From: Nageia nagi
Taxonomy: Eukaryota; Pinophyta
Assembly: GCA_050084985.1 (NCBI GenBank)
Contig: JBITNC010000001.1
Span: forward strand, 93,310,001-93,374,000
Reading direction: 5' to 3'
DNA length: 64,000 nucleotides
The translations under genes were made by a program, and so were the position numbers. Shown in pieces: positions 61,261 to 64,000 of this stretch; within the stretch, counting starts at the first letter, position 1, and the number at the start of each line of letters is the position of its first letter. The notes under the pieces are model-generated. The model saw only the letters and a list, made by a program, of their open reading frames with translations. It made no database searches and had not been told where the DNA came from.

Positions 61261-61798
61261 CAAATTGTTTTTTTGTAATAAATCTACATCTATTTTAATG
61301 TAAAATAGGTTTTTTTTTAATATTGGTATTTAAAAATATTAAATAAATATTATATAAAATATAAATGATCCCATAAACATTTATATACATGTATATATAT
61401 ATTTTAAGATATTATTTCTTAAAATAATATATATATACATGAATTTGAAATCAAACCCTTTTTTTGGAAAAAAAATTCAACCCATGCAAAATTAGAGCAA
61501 TGTAACAAGAAATTTTAACTTATCATTAACAATAGAAAGTATAAGTAAACAAAAAAATTACTTCTCAATATATTGGCCCTTAACAAATTTGCCACATATA
61601 TAAGAGAGAACTAACATAATACCAAATATGTTAGTAACATTAGTTAAATATCTCAAGAAAATACAACAAAAAAAATTGTAAGTAGGAGTTATACCTTATC
61701 TTGAATTTACCTCAATAATGGAGTGTAGGTTGAGAAATAAAGGACTACAAGATGTTGAAGAAGAGCTTCCACACCAAGAAGATGAGCTTCCACACTAA

Positions 61799-61810
61799 GC
61801 TCTGATACCA
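61799..61810 (-). other. Element G primer-binding site, initiator tRNA-Met
   Basis: The minus strand reads TGGTATCAGAGC, the standard complement of plant initiator tRNA-Met, three bases from the LTR. Confidence 0.93.
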
Positions 61811-61813
61811 ATT

Positions 61814-62303
61814 TGAAGGAACTAACACTAACAAGATAATTTTTAATCAACCAAGATCATATAAAAGCTCATAATTACATCTAACAAACTCATAAAGCAA
61901 TCTCATAACACAAGATGTAAGTGCTTCCTCTAACTAGGAGTACATCCACTAACTAGACATTTACTTCAATCATAAATATAACTCTCTTACAATCTTCTGA
62001 ATATCAACTCCTAACCACTATCCTATAGCATAACTTTACTTCACAATTGGTGTATGATCACAAAGAGGGAGCCTTCTATTTATAGGCCAAAATCCCTCTT
62101 TGGATCACTTTTTTATCTAATGTATAAAAGCATGACATGCTCATCCTTTTACCCAAGGGGCATGCTCATGACATGGAGTGTAAGACAAGTTACATTATCA
62201 TATTCACTTAAATAGTTAAGGTATCAAATGATACCATTAAGTATTAGTGGACATACATAGAAGATTTAATACAAACCTTTACAATAATGCATTATACATT
62301 CCA
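61814..62303 (-). repeat. Element G 5' LTR
   Basis: 490 bp, aligning end to end with 53842-54331 with no net length change. CTATAAATAG lies near 62080 on the minus strand. Confidence 0.9.
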
Positions 62304-63282
62304 AAAACACTAACCCTATCATACACCCTAACCTGACCATTAAACCTAACCCTGATAAATAACCCTAACCACCAACTGTAACACTAACCATAACCTAACC
62401 ACTAACCCTAACCGTAATTGCTAACCCTAACTTAAACCTTAACTTGACCACTAAACCTAATCCTAATGACTAACCCTAACCACTAACCCTAACATTAACC
62501 ATAATCTAACCATTAAACCTAACCCTAACCACTAATTATGTACCCTTACTCTAACCCTAACCCAAACCCTAACCACTAAGTACCCTAATGGTCAACCTAA
62601 CACTAACTCTAACCCTAACCCTAATTAAATTCATAATTGCTAACTCAAACCTTAAATCCTATCCATTAATGCTAACCCTAACTCTAACCTATCCTTAATG
62701 CTACCCCTAGCTCTAACCTTAATGCTAACCCTAACAATAACCCTAACCACTAATAACCCAAACTATTAACCCTAACACTAACCCTAACTTAACCACTAAC
62801 CCTAACCCTAACCCTAACCATTAATTATGTACCCTAACCCCAACCCTAACCATAACCATAACCCTACCCACTAACCATAACCATGACCACTAAGTACCCT
62901 AATGCTAATTCTAACCTTAACACTAACCCTAACCCTAACTCCTAATGATTAACGCTAACCTTAAACACTAAACCTAACCTTAACCATTAACCTTAACATT
63001 AACCCTAACCATGACCACTAAGCACCCTAATGCTAAGCTAACCTAAACCCTATCTCCTAGCCATTAATGCTAACCCTAACCAATAACCCTAAATCTAACC
63101 TTAACACTAACCCTAACTTAACCTTAATGCTAACCTTAACTCTAACCTTAATGATAACCCTAACCTAACCTTAATCCTAACCTTAACTCTAACCTTAATG
63201 ATAACCCTAATAATAACCCTAACCACTAACCCTAACCCTAACCCAATTCCTAATTGCTAACCCAAACCCTAACTGCTAACTT
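62304..63282. repeat. Telomere-like CCCTAA array, right part
   Basis: Nearly 1 kb of degenerate CCCTAA with CACTAA, CCTTAA and CCATAA variants, mostly in 6-bp phase. Longer phrases recur, such as AATTCCTAATTGCTAACCC (compare 53758-53776 with 63240-63260) and TTAATGCTAACCCTAAC. No long run of the plant 7-bp CCCTAAA unit is seen. It ends at about 63282. Confidence 0.9.
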
Positions 63283-64000
63283 AAAGAACATTGATTTCAA
63301 CTTAAAATTTTGATTTTTTAATTTTTTTTTCAATTGTGGATGCAAAAAAAGATGCAAATTTGGATTTTTTATTTGATTTGGATGCAAAAAAGATGTAAAT
63401 TTAATGCAAATCTGCATCCTTTTTGCATCAGATTACATCAAAAATCATAAAAATAAAAGTAGGGCCACCTGTCACTTTCCCCAAACCTATTTGAATATAA
63501 AATTTGATTTCCAATGGGAAAGCACTAAGTAAGTTCCCTTCTAGCTAATTTCATTCAATTCTAACTTGATTTATACTTGATTTCACTTGATTCTAACTTT
63601 ATTTTTCATTTTTTTGCATGTTTACTCACATGATTTTGCATTTTGTCAAAGTAGAAAGGGTTTCTTGCAAATTCCTCTGCATCATTCCTAATTTTCACAA
63701 GGTATGTAGATTCTTATTTTCATGTTTCAGTTTCCACAAATTTACACCAAAAAACACTAGGGTTTTTAGAATTCTCACAAATTTACTATGAAAAAACTAA
63801 GGTTTTTACAATTCTCTCTAAATTTTGATTGTATACTATCAATAATGCATGCTAAAATCAAAAGTTGATTCCATAAATTTTCCTAATTCCCCATAAATTT
63901 TCCAAATTTCCCATAAAGTTAATTCCATATTCTAGGGTTTTTTGAATTCTTAATAAATAATGCAACAAAAAAATAAAAAATGCACTAAGAAATTGAAACA
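63283..64000. other. AT-rich flank with GATGCAAAAAAG repeats
   Basis: At 63340-63450 words GGATGCAAAAAA, GATGCAAATTT and the inverted CTTTTTGCATC recur, as in the repeats near 50660-50945. The rest, including two TAGGGTTTTT words near 63760 and 63930, has no recognisable gene. Confidence 0.6.

Larger units (their letters stand above)
59101..61798 (-). other. Element G long leader
   Basis: About 2.7 kb between primer site and gag, with no domain recognised. It contains AT-rich tandem repeats at 60030-60330 and a G-rich (plus strand) block at 60885-61260, both listed separately. A plus-strand frame at 59503-59883 does not resemble anything I know. Confidence 0.6.
53842..62303 (-). mobile_element. 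Element G: Ty1/copia retrotransposon inserted in the telomere-like array
   Basis: The 8462-bp element has 490-bp LTRs at 53842-54331 and 61814-62303. Primer site matches initiator tRNA-Met exactly over 12 bases. A polypurine tract, gag, integrase, RT and RNase H follow in copia order (integrase before RT). LTRs differ at about 39 of 490 positions by eye (8%). The target duplication is ACACT at 53837-53841; the same word occurs at 62307-62311, three bases beyond the LTR end, suggesting a small later A insertion. The leader between primer site and gag is 2.7 kb, much longer than is usual for copia. The frames are broken. Confidence 0.9.
50649..64000 (-). mobile_element. Element F: probable CACTA (En/Spm) transposon, right end not found
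   Basis: The left end is inferred at 50649, where CACTACTACCAAAAGG starts, directly after D's RNase H. CACTA at the terminus, nearby 34-bp subterminal repeats and internal transposase remnants (DUF4218 and DUF4216 on the minus strand) agree with a CACTA element. The same repeat words recur at 63340-63450, beyond the telomere-like array. That could be the other subterminal region, but no TAGTG terminus with flanking 3-bp duplication was found, so the right limit is open. Element G lies inside. Confidence 0.5.

Overview
The window looks like intergenic DNA from a large plant nuclear genome, and I found no intact single-copy host gene, tRNA or rRNA in it. It is AT-rich. Almost everything recognisable is an LTR retrotransposon or a CACTA transposon at a different stage of decay. 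Plant origin rests on the families seen: Athila/Tat-type and chromovirus-type Ty3/gypsy elements, Ty1/copia, CACTA transposase domains (DUF4218/DUF4216), plant mobile domain (PMD) remnants and primer-binding sites matching plant tRNA-Asp and initiator tRNA-Met. A gymnosperm is plausible because of the long elements, slow decay and a long telomere-like interstitial array, but this is inference.

The layout is a stack of nested insertions. Element A is an old minus-strand Tat-type gypsy relic. Its gag lies at about 41.3-40.0 kb and continues at 10.39-8.7 kb, with a probable 3' region further left that holds a plus-strand PMD relic. Element B (10392-40020) is a minus-strand Tat-type element of about 17 kb that split A's gag. 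It has 988-bp LTRs, recognisable gag, protease, RT, RNase H and integrase, and a 5.7-kb tail with a second antisense PMD relic. Element C (27165-39730, plus strand) is a young, structurally complete Athila-like element of 12,566 bp inserted in B's right LTR. Its LTRs are about 99.2% identical, its TSD is TTAAT, its PBS matches tRNA-Asp, its gag-pol lies in one frame with five stop codons, and it carries an additional unidentified ORF region downstream of pol.

To the right, element D is a minus-strand Tat-type relic with a probable 3' LTR end near 41.93 kb and aRNase H plus integrase at 50.6-48.9 kb. It is interrupted by element E (42198-47853, minus), a chromovirus-like element with 513/515-bp LTRs, TSD TGGTC and an initiator tRNA-Met PBS. 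At 50649 a probable CACTA terminus starts element F, which carries 34-bp subterminal repeats, transposase remnants on the minus strand and a degenerate telomere-like array. Element G (53842-62303, minus) is a Ty1/copia element with 490-bp LTRs inserted inside that array. The array resumes at 62307-63282 and the right end of F was not found.

The items most worth follow-up are four. (1) Element C repeats one short CTCCAGAA-type motif in its LTR, in its post-pol spacer and in its extra ORF. (2) Two related Tat elements carry PMD sequence antisense in the same 3' position. (3) The telomere-like array is mostly 6-bp CCCTAA rather than the usual plant 7-bp unit and seems to sit inside a CACTA element. 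(4) The CACTA relic has a strict 57-bp (19-codon) repeat. All alignments, counts and boundaries were made by eye.
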